Notes under the pieces: generated by a model
The model's input: only the letters and a program-made list of their open reading frames with translations
The model's database searches: none
What the model was told of the DNA's origin: nothing
Assembly: GCA_937920575.1 (NCBI GenBank)
Contig: CAKZSF010000004.1
Span: 1 to 6,613, forward strand
DNA length: 6,613 nt
Direction: 5' to 3'
From: an uncultured Sphingomonadaceae bacterium
GTDB taxonomy: Bacteria > Pseudomonadota > Alphaproteobacteria > Sphingomonadales > Sphingomonadaceae
In this document: positions 1-6,032 of the stretch, one piece after another
Layout: every line of letters starts with the position of its first letter
How positions within the stretch are numbered: position 1 is the stretch's first letter
Translations under genes and position numbers: made by a program

Positions 1-2
1 CT

Positions 3-1898
3 GACACAATTACAGCCGCAGCTGCAACAGAGCTGGAGGCCAAACCGCCTATCATCGCGACGGAAGCGTTTGCAGACCGCAGTATATTCGGCAGCGCACG
101 CCTTTCCCCCAATGGCGACAAAATGGCCATGCACGCGACCGTGGGCGGAAAAACAAACATCCTCATTTACCGTGTCGTCGATCAGCAACTGCTGCGTCGC
201 GTTGTGGCGGCGGAAGGGGACACCGAACTGGAATGGTTCCGTTGGGCAGGCGATGACAAGATCCTCCTATCCGTTTCCAGTCAGGGCAAATATTTCGGCG
301 ATGAGGTGCGCTACACTCGGCTGTTCGCCTTCGACATTAACACGGTCGAGCTGTTTTATGCAGGCACCAAGGGCAACATCGTGGAAGGCGATGATGTTAT
401 CTTTGTTGCCGAGGATGGCAGCTACATCCTGCTATCGGTTCAGCGCACTCCGTATGATTGGCCACAGGTCGTCAAGATACCCCTGTCCAGTGAGCGCAAG
501 ACGACCGTAATCGAGCGTTCGAAAGACAGCGTCTGGGAATGGCATGCCGACAATGAGGGGCAGGTGCGCCTGGGCACTGGTTGGAAAAACCGCAAACTGC
601 GCGTCTTTTACCGCAGCAAACCCGGCGACAAGCTGAAGCTAGTCGATAAGATCAAACGTGATGACGAGCGCACCAGATATTGGAATGTCGCCCGGATCAC
701 AGCGGGTTCTGATCAAGGCTATGTGCTGACAGAGGGCGACGACAAACGCGTGGGCCTTTACAAATTCGACTACACAACCGGCGAAGTCGGCGAGCTTGTC
801 TACCATAACAAGGACTGGGATCTTGATCGCGCCTATTTCGGGCGTGATGGAGAGCCCATTGCCGTCGATTATACAGCAGAACGTGGCAAAACCGTTTGGT
901 TCGACGACGAGCTGAAACGCTGGGCCGGCATGCTGGACAAGGCCATGCCCGAAGAAGAGGTCGCGATCGTTTCGCGTGCCCAAAACAATTCGCGGATGCT
1001 GGTCTGGGGTGGCGGCCCGGCTGATCCGGGCGGCATGTATATCCTCGATATGAAGTCGAAGAAGTTGGATGTTTTCGGCGACTATCGCCCTTCGATTGTG
1101 CCTGAACATCTGGCCCGGCCCAAGGCGATCAATTACACCGCGCGCGACGGCGTGACGATCCCCGGCTATCTTACCTTACCCCACGGTCGAAAGGCCAAGA
1201 ACCTGCCCTTGATCATCCTGCCGCATGGCGGCCCGTATGGTATTCGCGATACGCTGCGATATGATGACGAGGTGCAATTGCTGGCCAATCGCGGCTACGC
1301 TGTGCTGCAACCCAATTATCGTGGATCGGGCGGTTATGGCGACGAACTGTTCGAACTAGGTCGCGGCCAGATCGGGCGCAAAATGCAAGACGATCTTGAC
1401 GATGCAATGGACTGGGCTGTGGCCGAGGGTTTCGCGGATAAATCGCGCGTGTGCGTCGTGGGCGGTTCCTATGGCGGATACGCGGCGCTTTGGGCGGTCA
1501 CTCGCAATCCTGAACGCTATCGCTGCGCCGCCAGTTGGGCGGGCGTAACCGATTGGCGCAATATGCTGAAATATGATCGCCGTTATCTCAGCCGCTCCAC
1601 CAACAAACGCTGGCGTTCCGAGGTGCTGGGCGAAGCCGAAATCAAAACTCTGGACGAGGTTTCACCGATGCGATTGGGCGCCACGCTGTCCCGGCCAGTG
1701 CTGCTTGCCCATGGGGACAAAGACGCAAGGGTTCCATTTAAGCAGTTCAAGCAAATGCGTGACGCTGCGGAGGACACTGGCCAGCTGACCCTGCTGCATA
1801 TCGAGGGTGAAGGTCACTCTTTCTCGGAAAAAGAGAACGAGAAGGCGTGGTATGATGCGCTGATCGCGTTTTTAGCCAAACACAACCCTGCAGACTGA
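3..1898 (+). CDS. S9-family serine peptidase (prolyl oligopeptidase / acylaminoacyl-peptidase-like), 5' partial
   Basis: The reading frame is already open at base 3 and runs to TGA at 1896-1898, so the true start lies upstream; the ATG at 123 is internal. Family knowledge: S9 peptidases have an N-terminal beta-propeller that limits access to a C-terminal alpha/beta-hydrolase domain, and cleave short peptides. Seen here: an opening strand of the type FGSARLSPNGDKMAM typical of the propeller start, then a hydrolase domain from about base 1130 with the oxyanion-region motif HGGPYG (from 1224), nucleophile motif GGSYGGY (Ser codon 1467-1469), acid motif HGDKDARVP (Asp codon 1722-1724) and EGEGHSF (His codon 1815-1817). 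All triad residues are present, so it should be active. The GGSYGGY/HGGP combination favours the acylaminoacyl-peptidase-like S9C branch. The Ala-rich first residues (TITAAAATELEAKPP) may be the end of a signal peptide, suggesting periplasmic location; that is inference because the N-terminus is missing. Substrate unknown. Confidence 0.95.
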   Translation, partial: DTITAAAATELEAKPPIIATEAFADRSIFGSARLSPNGDKMAMHATVGGKTNILIYRVVDQQLLRRVVAAEGDTELEWFRWAGDDKILLSVSSQGKYFGDEVRYTRLFAFDINTVELFYAGTKGNIVEGDDVIFVAEDGSYILLSVQRTPYDWPQVVKIPLSSERKTTVIERSKDSVWEWHADNEGQVRLGTGWKNRKLRVFYRSKPGDKLKLVDKIKRDDERTRYWNVARITAGSDQGYVLTEGDDKRVGLYKFDYTTGEVGELVYHNKDWDLDRAYFGRDGEPIAVDYTAERGKTVWFDDELKRWAGMLDKAMPEEEVAIVSRAQNNSRMLVWGGGPADPGGMYILDMKSKKLDVFGDYRPSIVPEHLARPKAINYTARDGVTIPGYLTLPHGRKAKNLPLIILPHGGPYGIRDTLRYDDEVQLLANRGYAVLQPNYRGSGGYGDELFELGRGQIGRKMQDDLDDAMDWAVAEGFADKSRVCVVGGSYGGYAALWAVTRNPERYRCAASWAGVTDWRNMLKYDRRYLSRSTNKRWRSEVLGEAEIKTLDEVSPMRLGATLSRPVLLAHGDKDARVPFKQFKQMRDAAEDTGQLTLLHIEGEGHSFSEKENEKAWYDALIAFLAKHNPAD

Positions 1899-1926
1899 GC
1901 GCTCCGAACCCTCACTAGTTGCTGAA

Positions 1927-2013
1927 CGCATATGAATGCGCAAACAGCCGCTGTTGTGCATTGCAGCATTAGCGGCTAGGCCGCGCGCGTCTTTACCGCC
2001 GGGGTTGCGCGCG
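1927..2013. repeat. Three consecutive inverted repeats between the peptidase and transporter genes
   Basis: Three perfect stems follow one another in the 153-base spacer: CGCAT 1927-1931 with ATGCG 1936-1940 (4-base loop); AGCCGCT 1946-1952 with AGCGGCT 1971-1977 (18-base loop); CGCGCGC 1982-1988 with GCGCGCG 2007-2013 (18-base loop). None is followed by a T-run, so these are not convincing intrinsic terminators. They could be a factor-dependent 3' end for the peptidase mRNA or a structured 5' leader of the transporter. GC-rich short stems can also occur by chance. Confidence 0.4.
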
Positions 2014-2051
2014 AGCATTGCGCCGACACCGCCAGCAATCAGGAACACGCC

Positions 2052-3578
2052 ATGACCACTGCGGCAAATGTCGGCGCAAGTGCCAATCCCGCCAATCAAC
2101 CCGGCTGGAAACAGGAATGGTTCGGCAATATCCGCGCGGATATTCTCGCTGGTATCGTCGTGGCATTGGCGCTGATTCCAGAGGCGATTGGCTTTTCGAT
2201 TATCGCAGGCGTTGACCCCAGCGTAGGTCTTTACGCATCGGTTGCGATTGCGCTGGTGATATCCTTCACCGGTGGTCGCCCCGGTATGATCTCCGCGGCC
2301 ACCGCTGCGGTCGCCGTGGTGGTGATCCCGCTCGTGAAGGATCACGGCGTCGATTACCTGTTCGCCGCGACGATCCTGATGGGCATCATTCAGGGTATTG
2401 CCGCGCTGCTGCGCCTAGACCTGTTGATGCAGTTCGTCTCGCGCTCGGTCATTACCGGCTTCGTCAACGCGCTGGCGATCCTGATTTTCATGGCGCAAAT
2501 CCCGCAGCTGACGAATGTCGGGTGGGAGACTTACGCGTTGGTCGCAGGCGGTCTTGCGATTATCTATCTGTTCCCGCGCCTCAACAAGACGCTGCCCTCG
2601 CCACTGGTGGCGATCCTGATCCTCTCGGCTATCACCATCGGCTTTGGGATTGATGTGAACACGGTGGGCGAGATGGGCAAATTGCCAGACGGCCTGCCCG
2701 GATTTGCCCTGCCTGATGTGCCGCTGACATGGGAAACATTGCGGATTATCCTACCCTACTCGCTGACCATGGCTGCGGTTGGCCTGCTGGAATCGCTGCT
2801 GACTGCGCAGATCGTCGACGATTTGACGCACACTGAAAGCGACAAGCGACGCGAAAGCGCGGGCCAAGGCACCGCCAACATCGTGGCAGCGTTCTTCGGC
2901 GGCATGGGCGGCTGCGCGATGATCGGCCAGTCAGTGATCAACGTGGCCTCGGGCGGTCGTGGCCGCCTGTCGAGCTTCACCGCCGGCGCGTTCCTGCTGT
3001 TCCTGCTGGTGATGCTGGGCGAGTGGGTTGGCCGGATCCCGATGCCCGCGCTGGTCGCGGTGATGATCATGGTGTCGATCGCAACGTTCAGCTGGAACTC
3101 GATCCCCAATTTGCGCCGCCATCCTGCCCCGTCATCCGCAGTAATGTTGGCAACCGTGGCTGTGGTGGTGTTCACCCATGACCTCGCCATCGGCGTGTTG
3201 GTGGGCGTGCTGCTGTCGGGCATTTTCTTCGCCAACAAAGTGCGCGGCATGTTTGAAGTGGAGCGCACCCGCCGCCCGCACAGCGCGGTCTACAAAGTAA
3301 CTGGCCAGATCTTCTTCGCCTCGGTCGACCGCTTCGTGCAAGCGCTCGGCCCTGAAAGCGCTTACGAAGACGCCTCCACCCATGTGGTGGTGGATGTCAG
3401 CGGCGCGCATTTCTGGGACATTTCTGCGATCGGCGCGCTCGACAAAGTGGTCGACCGCATGCGCCGCAACGGCCGCCATGTGCGCGTCGTGGGTCTCAAC
3501 ACGGCGAGCGCTGACCTGTTCGACAAATTCGCATTGGAAGACCGCATGGGTCTGGAGTTGGGACTAGCGCCGCATTGA
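2052..3578 (+). CDS. SulP-family inorganic anion transporter with C-terminal STAS domain
   Basis: Complete 508-residue inner-membrane protein. ATG 2052 is preceded by AGGA (2041-2044) at 7 bases. Residues ~25-395 are a series of hydrophobic segments with SulP landmarks: the opening [20 protein letters not shown], then [16 protein letters not shown], and the conserved loop near residues 270-310 with [17 protein letters not shown] and GGRGRLS. Residues ~405-508 form a STAS domain; [11 protein letters not shown] (from D448) puts Ser458 where anti-sigma-factor antagonists carry their phosphorylatable serine. Family members move sulfate, bicarbonate or dicarboxylates, by symport or exchange. The substrate cannot be read from the sequence; sulfate and bicarbonate are the main options. 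The preceding peptidase is on the same strand 153 bases away but shows no functional link. Codons are GC-rich: 44 of 60 bases at 2941-3000 are G or C. Length is somewhat shorter than many ~550-residue SulP proteins but both domains look intact. Confidence 0.93.
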   Translation: MTTAANVGASANPANQPGWKQEWFGNIRADILAGIVVALALIPEAIGFSIIAGVDPSVGLYASVAIALVISFTGGRPGMISAATAAVAVVVIPLVKDHGVDYLFAATILMGIIQGIAALLRLDLLMQFVSRSVITGFVNALAILIFMAQIPQLTNVGWETYALVAGGLAIIYLFPRLNKTLPSPLVAILILSAITIGFGIDVNTVGEMGKLPDGLPGFALPDVPLTWETLRIILPYSLTMAAVGLLESLLTAQIVDDLTHTESDKRRESAGQGTANIVAAFFGGMGGCAMIGQSVINVASGGRGRLSSFTAGAFLLFLLVMLGEWVGRIPMPALVAVMIMVSIATFSWNSIPNLRRHPAPSSAVMLATVAVVVFTHDLAIGVLVGVLLSGIFFANKVRGMFEVERTRRPHSAVYKVTGQIFFASVDRFVQALGPESAYEDASTHVVVDVSGAHFWDISAIGALDKVVDRMRRNGRHVRVVGLNTASADLFDKFALEDRMGLELGLAPH

Positions 3579-3649
3579 TTGGTGGGGTTTAGACTTTGCG
3601 CTGTGGGTCGGCATGGCAATACGGCCATTCTTCTGAGAGGAGCTTACTG

Positions 3650-3829
3650 TTGTCTCAAGTTCCAACGGAAATTCCCTTTCGTGCAAAAGATGAGCGCTCG
3701 GCAACAGCCAGCGATTTTGACGATTGGGCCTCTCCCTATCTCCCAGCCTGCTTAGCTATTCGTCTCAGTGCCAGACGATCGAACCACAGTTCGGGGAGCG
3801 TCTTTCGCGGGCCAAATTTATCAATATAG
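3650..3829 (+). pseudogene. Possible 5' gene remnant: strong Shine-Dalgarno plus TTG-initiated frame
   Basis: An AGAGGAG (3636-3642) stands 7 bases before TTG 3650, one of the best ribosome-binding sites in the window. The frame reads (M)SQVPTEIPFRAKDERSATA and continues with SDFDDWASPYLPACL, a plausible acidic/polar protein start. From 3736 it runs antisense to the 3' end of the glycosyltransferase and stops at 3829 after 59 codons. The antisense part is low-complexity Arg/Ser-rich and looks like a shadow. One reading is that a normal gene was cut near 3735 when the glycosyltransferase arrived. The DDWASPYLP stretch faintly recalls the start of region 2 in ECF-type sigma factors, which is only an impression. 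It may equally be chance. Confidence 0.25.
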
Positions 3830-4599
3830 TCAGAATAGAGTTCAGACAGCTCGGTGGGCAGAGCCCTTGGTCCAGAGCCACCCATAATATCGCTAACAAT
3901 GCGATTCTGAAAATGTCTGACCGAATAGCTGATCATACGCTTGTATTGGACAATCCAGGTGCTCGGCCGCAAGAACGATGTTGGCTCGCAATGGAAACCC
4001 GCTGCCAAACAGGGCACCACACGATCATCTTGCCAATCATCCTCATTTTGCAAATCTGTCTTGGCGAGGGAAGCAATCAATCCATCATCGCCGACCAAGT
4101 CATTCGGCAGCCTTATTCCTTCATCCCGCATGCGCTCAAGAAAGCTGCCCTTCAAAGCGTACAAATCGCCGAACAAGCCATTTATGCTTACGATTTCCTT
4201 TTGGTAATGCTCAACGCTTCGACCATTCATCGGCACACCAGCTGCCGCATTTGCATTCTCGTTTTGGGTTAAAGTTTCCGTCAGTGCAGCCACCGAGCCT
4301 GCCTCAATGAACGCATCCCCATCCACAAAAATGTGGCATGCATAAAGCTCCTCGAGCTCGTCAAAGACGAAGCGGTTCCAACTGCGCGATTTCCCTCCAT
4401 TGTCCCAATCACGGACGGTGATGTTGGGATGCTGTCGTGCGATTGTGCCGCAATGTTCGGCTGTGCGATCCGTGCTACCATTCACCAAGACATAGATGTC
4501 AATGTGATCGCCTTCGGACAAAAGGCTTTGCAAGCATCCTTCGATCCGGCTCTCTTCATTGTGCGCAAGAACAGCAACACAAACACCGCTCTTAGACAT
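3736..4599 (-). CDS. Family 2 glycosyltransferase (GT-A fold)
   Basis: 287 residues, from ATG (complement of 4597-4599) to TAG at 3736-3738. Family knowledge: GT2 enzymes use a nucleotide-sugar donor and a metal held by a DXD motif, usually at the cytoplasmic face for envelope polysaccharide or glycolipid synthesis. Seen: N-terminal nucleotide-binding strand and loop VAVLAHNEE (residues 8-16), LVNGSTDRT (38-46), DGD at 93-95 as the DXD, and GDD at 170-172 as candidate catalytic acid region. There is no membrane segment, so it is probably cytosolic or peripheral. An upstream in-frame stop (4642-4644) limits the start; a weak GGGGTG lies 5 bases before ATG. Two hand-counted samples (4021-4080, 4141-4200) each have 26 of 60 G+C, far below the transporter and dehydrogenase, suggesting transfer or a different origin. 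It stands alone, convergent with the transporter, with no other polysaccharide genes visible. Acceptor and sugar unknown. Confidence 0.9.
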   Translation of the reverse strand: MSKSGVCVAVLAHNEESRIEGCLQSLLSEGDHIDIYVLVNGSTDRTAEHCGTIARQHPNITVRDWDNGGKSRSWNRFVFDELEELYACHIFVDGDAFIEAGSVAALTETLTQNENANAAAGVPMNGRSVEHYQKEIVSINGLFGDLYALKGSFLERMRDEGIRLPNDLVGDDGLIASLAKTDLQNEDDWQDDRVVPCLAAGFHCEPTSFLRPSTWIVQYKRMISYSVRHFQNRIVSDIMGGSGPRALPTELSELYSDYIDKFGPRKTLPELWFDRLALRRIAKQAGR

Positions 4600-4647
4600 G
4601 CGAGCACCCCATTGGTTGACGCCAAGCCACAGATGGCTTCCTCAAAA

Positions 4648-4676
4648 ATTCTATTTGTATACTGAGAGTTGTTAAA
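4648..4676 (-). promoter_or_regulatory. Candidate promoter of the glycosyltransferase
   Basis: On the minus strand TAGAAT (complement of 4648-4653, five of six bases like the -10 consensus) lies 17 bases after TTTAAC (complement of 4671-4676), a poor -35. It sits in the most AT-rich part of the window (21 of 60 G+C at 4641-4700) and would give a leader of about 40 bases before the ATG at 4599. The weak -35 keeps this tentative. Confidence 0.3.
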
Positions 4677-4772
4677 GATCAGGCTAACTGCGCATCGAAA
4701 AAAGTTCAAGCATATCCAATCTCGCACCGCCATCTAGTGCATTGCCTGAATATTGGATGGCAACGAACCCCG

Positions 4773-4826
4773 AAAAAATCCGTTACCCGCCCAAGATCGG
4801 CGTGGACAGTCAGGCTCGGGTTTTTT
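4773..4826. terminator. Terminator-like element, possibly bidirectional, downstream of the dehydrogenase
   Basis: A6 (4773-4778) precedes a stem made of ACCCG 4785-4789 with CGGGT 4817-4821, extended by CC 4790-4791 with GG 4813-4814 around a 2-base bulge, and T6 (4821-4826) follows. The T-run abuts the stem on the plus strand; on the minus strand, the direction needed to end the dehydrogenase transcript (stop at 4835), the T-run is 6 bases beyond. The large loop (21 bases) and bulge weaken the call. Confidence 0.35.
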
Positions 4827-4834
4827 GAATATAC

Positions 4835-5617
4835 TCAGAAAACCGAATAGCCGCCATCAATCACAAACTCCTGCCCCGTATGGAATTTCGAGGCGTCGCT
4901 GGCGAGGTAGATCGCCACTGCCGCGAAATCCTCCGGAGTGCCCCAGCGGCGCACTGGCATGCGCGGCAGCACTTTGGCCTGAAACCCGTCGCTTTCCAGA
5001 GCAGGCCCAGCCAGATCGGTCATCGTCCAGCCAACCACCAGTGAGTTCGCGCTGATTTGATACTTGCCATATTCGACTGCGAGCGCCTTCATAATGCCGA
5101 TCATCCCGGCTTTGCTCGCGGCATAGGGGTGGTTGTGCGCGGCGCCCATAATGGCCGAGACGCTGCTGGTGGCGACCAGCGCCCCACCGGGCTCGCCGCC
5201 CTTCGCACGCTCCACCATCGGCCGCGCCGCCGCGCGCATGGTGAAGAACGCGCTGTCGAGATTGACCTGCATCGTCTTGCGCCACACATCGGTGGGCATC
5301 TCCGTCATCGGCGCATTGCCAAAGCTGCCGCCGGCATTGGCGAAGCACGCATCCAGCCGGCCAAATTGGGCGACCAACGCCTCCATCGCGTCATCAACCT
5401 GGTTCTCGTCTGACACGTCGACCGCCTGAGTGAGAACCTCCACGCCATGCGCGTTGAGTGTCTTTTCCGCCGCCGCGTTCTTTTCCGCATTGCGCCCCCA
5501 GACCGCCACGGATGCGCCCGCTTGCGCCAGCCCTTCGGCCATGCCCAGTCCAATGCCGCCATTGCCGCCGGTGACCAGCGCCACCTTGCCCGATAGATCA
5601 AACGGTTTGAACGCCAT
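4835..5617 (-). CDS. Short-chain dehydrogenase/reductase (classical SDR)
   Basis: 260 residues from the ATG complementary to 5615-5617. That start is preferred over an in-frame GTG at 5666-5668 because GGAG lies 8 bases before it, the protein then opens directly with FDLSGKVALVTGG as the family does, and the longer start lies inside a terminator hairpin. Seen: cofactor-binding TGGNGGIG (16-23), NAG (94-96), Asn119, Ser152, YAASK with Tyr165 and Lys169: the complete N-S-Y-K catalytic tetrad. Arg42 after the second strand (WGRN) suggests NADP(H) over NAD(H), an inference. The C-terminal LASDASKFHTGQEFVIDGG is the usual SDR ending. Family knowledge: cytosolic tetramers that oxidise alcohols or reduce ketones; many resemble gluconate 5-dehydrogenase or 3-oxoacyl-ACP reductase, but the substrate cannot be assigned here. 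It is GC-rich (42 of 60 at 5521-5580) and transcribed away from ilvE, with no operon partner visible. Confidence 0.94.
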   Translation of the reverse strand: MAFKPFDLSGKVALVTGGNGGIGLGMAEGLAQAGASVAVWGRNAEKNAAAEKTLNAHGVEVLTQAVDVSDENQVDDAMEALVAQFGRLDACFANAGGSFGNAPMTEMPTDVWRKTMQVNLDSAFFTMRAAARPMVERAKGGEPGGALVATSSVSAIMGAAHNHPYAASKAGMIGIMKALAVEYGKYQISANSLVVGWTMTDLAGPALESDGFQAKVLPRMPVRRWGTPEDFAAVAIYLASDASKFHTGQEFVIDGGYSVF

Positions 5618-5652
5618 GCCACTCTCTCCCCAAACCAACAGCGCGTGATATG

Positions 5653-5677
5653 AAAAAGGCCCGGACACGTCCGAGCC
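5653..5677 (-). terminator. Strong intrinsic terminator hairpin on the minus strand, upstream of the SDR gene
   Basis: Read on the minus strand, GGCTCGGAC pairs with GTCCGGGCC (one G-T wobble, tight 2- to 4-base loop) and is followed at once by TTTTT (complement of 5653-5657). This is a textbook Rho-independent shape. It points the same way as the dehydrogenase and ends 36 bases before its ATG, so it either ends an upstream minus-strand transcript or attenuates the dehydrogenase mRNA. On the plus strand there is a C-A mismatch and no T-run. Confidence 0.7.
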
Positions 5678-5818
5678 AAGGCGCGCAATTGTGACGGGGA
5701 AAAAGATAAATGCAAGACTTGTCTTCGCGGTGATCCTGACTCACATTGCGGTCAAGGCCAGCGGTGAACGCAGGTCTCGGCCCACCGTTGATAGGTACGG
5801 GTCTTGGCTACATAGCGC
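5678..5818. other. Non-coding divergent spacer
   Basis: This stretch should hold the promoters for the dehydrogenase (-) and the small frame (+). An open plus frame from GTG 5691 runs through it into the 18-codon frame, but that GTG has no ribosome-binding site. I see no convincing -35/-10 pair: TTGATA 5788-5793 with TACATA 5809-5814 has only a 15-base spacer and would start transcription inside the Shine-Dalgarno. The palindrome at 5714-5725 is the only other structure noticed. Confidence 0.4.
5714..5725. repeat. Short palindrome, possible operator
   Basis: AAGAC and GTCTT flank a TT, giving a 12-base near-perfect palindrome in the region between the divergent dehydrogenase and small-frame/ilvE units. 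Its position would suit a regulator binding site for either direction. No regulator gene is in the window and the repeat is short. Confidence 0.25.
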
Positions 5819-5833
5819 GAAAGGAGGTGATCC
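5819..5833 (+). promoter_or_regulatory. Extended Shine-Dalgarno complementary to the 16S rRNA 3' tail
   Basis: GAAAGGAGGTGATCC is the exact reverse complement of the universal bacterial 16S rRNA 3' end (GGAUCACCUCCUUUC). Ordinary sites match 4-6 bases; this matches 14-15. The core GGAGG (5823-5827) is 7 bases from ATG 5835, the ideal distance, which makes that ATG a strong start. Confidence 0.75.
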
Positions 5834-5834
5834 G

Positions 5835-5891
5835 ATGTCTCATGGTTCAGCAAGGGGGTCGGTTAAGTTCCACGCGAGGTATTATCGCTGA
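5835..5891 (+). CDS. Small open frame of 18 codons, predicted basic peptide of unknown function
   Basis: The frame encodes MSHGSARGSVKFHARYYR and stops at TGA 5889-5891. The case for translation is the maximal ribosome-binding site directly before it, not the peptide, which I do not recognise. It has three Arg, one Lys and two His against no acidic residue, so it is strongly basic; it has no hydrophobic segment and is not a membrane peptide. It has a single Val and no Leu or Ile, so it is not a normal leader peptide for branched-chain amino-acid attenuation although ilvE follows 141 bases later. A hairpin begins within its last codons, and a strong terminator closes the unit at about 5998. 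A longer 66-codon version from GTG 5691 is possible but has no ribosome-binding site. Alternatives: uORF of an sRNA, or a ribosome-loading site with an unimportant product. Confidence 0.5.
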   Translation: MSHGSARGSVKFHARYYR

Positions 5892-5911
5892 AGTATCGAA
5901 GTAAGCGATAA
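5882..5911 (+). repeat. Hairpin overlapping the stop codon of the small frame
   Basis: TTATCGCT (5882-5889) pairs perfectly with AGCGATAA (5904-5911) around a 14-base loop that contains GAAGTA twice (5890-5895, 5898-5903). The left arm covers the last codons and first base of the TGA, so a ribosome finishing the peptide would melt it. A competing shorter stem TATCG/CGATA uses the same right arm. Confidence 0.5.
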
Positions 5912-5948
5912 AGACTTCGTGGGCGGCACTTCCGGCCGCTGACCATGC

Positions 5949-5998
5949 GAAAGGCGGTTTCTCGTTAGGTGAGAGCCGCCTTTCCTGTTTTTGTTTTG
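5949..5998 (+). terminator. Strong intrinsic terminator on the plus strand
   Basis: GAAAGGCGG (5949-5957) pairs perfectly with CCGCCTTTC (5976-5984), extended inward by TTTCTC against GAGAG with one bulged base, leaving a small loop. A T-rich tract, TGTTTTTGTTTTG, follows at 5986-5998. It would end the small transcript before ilvE, whose ATG is 35 bases beyond. Confidence 0.85.
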
Positions 5999-6022
5999 CT
6001 CTTAACCCACCTACGTTATAGC
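5996..6022 (+). promoter_or_regulatory. Candidate ilvE promoter, implying a leaderless or near-leaderless mRNA
   Basis: TATAGC (6017-6022) resembles a -10 box; upstream choices for -35 are weak (TTGCTC at 5996-6001 with a 15-base spacer, or TTTTGC at 5994-5999 with 17). Transcription would begin near 6029-6031, only 2-4 bases before ATG 6033, which fits the total lack of a Shine-Dalgarno there. Confidence 0.3.
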
Positions 6023-6032
6023 GCTCTTCACT

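Larger units (their letters stand above)
5819..5998 (+). ncRNA. Candidate small structured transcript containing the 18-codon frame
   Basis: The stretch from the extended Shine-Dalgarno to the terminator makes a self-contained unit of roughly 180 bases. Downstream of the peptide start it holds an 8-base-pair stem (5882-5911), a GCGGC/GCCGC stem (5923-5927 with 5935-5939) and the terminator. The 5' end is unknown because no promoter is evident. It could be a small-protein mRNA, a dual-function sRNA, or a terminated leader of ilvE. Confidence 0.4.

Noticed and set aside
1872..2345. 157-residue minus-strand frame across the peptidase/transporter spacer
   Set aside because: It overlaps the start of the SulP gene antisense, has no recognisable domain, and is explained by GC-rich codon structure of the opposite strand.
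2756..3268. 170-residue minus-strand frame inside the transporter
   Set aside because: Fully antisense to conserved SulP membrane segments; composition typical of a shadow frame.
3612..3629. Small hairpin ATGGC/GCCAT after the transporter as its terminator
   Set aside because: Only 5 base pairs and followed by TCTTCT, not a real T-run; too weak to call.
3724..4272. 182-residue plus-strand frame opposite the glycosyltransferase
   Set aside because: The minus-strand frame has clear GT2 motifs (DGD, GDD, AHNEE); the plus frame has none.
4482..4733. 83-residue minus-strand frame upstream of the glycosyltransferase
   Set aside because: It overlaps the glycosyltransferase N-terminus in another frame on the same strand, has no ribosome-binding site and no recognisable content.
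5788..5814. TTGATA/TACATA as promoter of the small frame
   Set aside because: The spacer is only 15 bases and the start would fall at about 5821, within the Shine-Dalgarno it should precede.
5819..5833. Fragment of a 16S rRNA gene on the minus strand
   Set aside because: The 15-base match to the 16S 3' end does not extend to either side (the conserved GCGGCT before it is absent), and its spacing to an ATG is better explained as a Shine-Dalgarno.
5835..6032. Classical branched-chain amino acid attenuator for ilvE
   Set aside because: The 18-residue peptide has no Leu or Ile and a single Val, so there are no control codons; another kind of leader remains possible.
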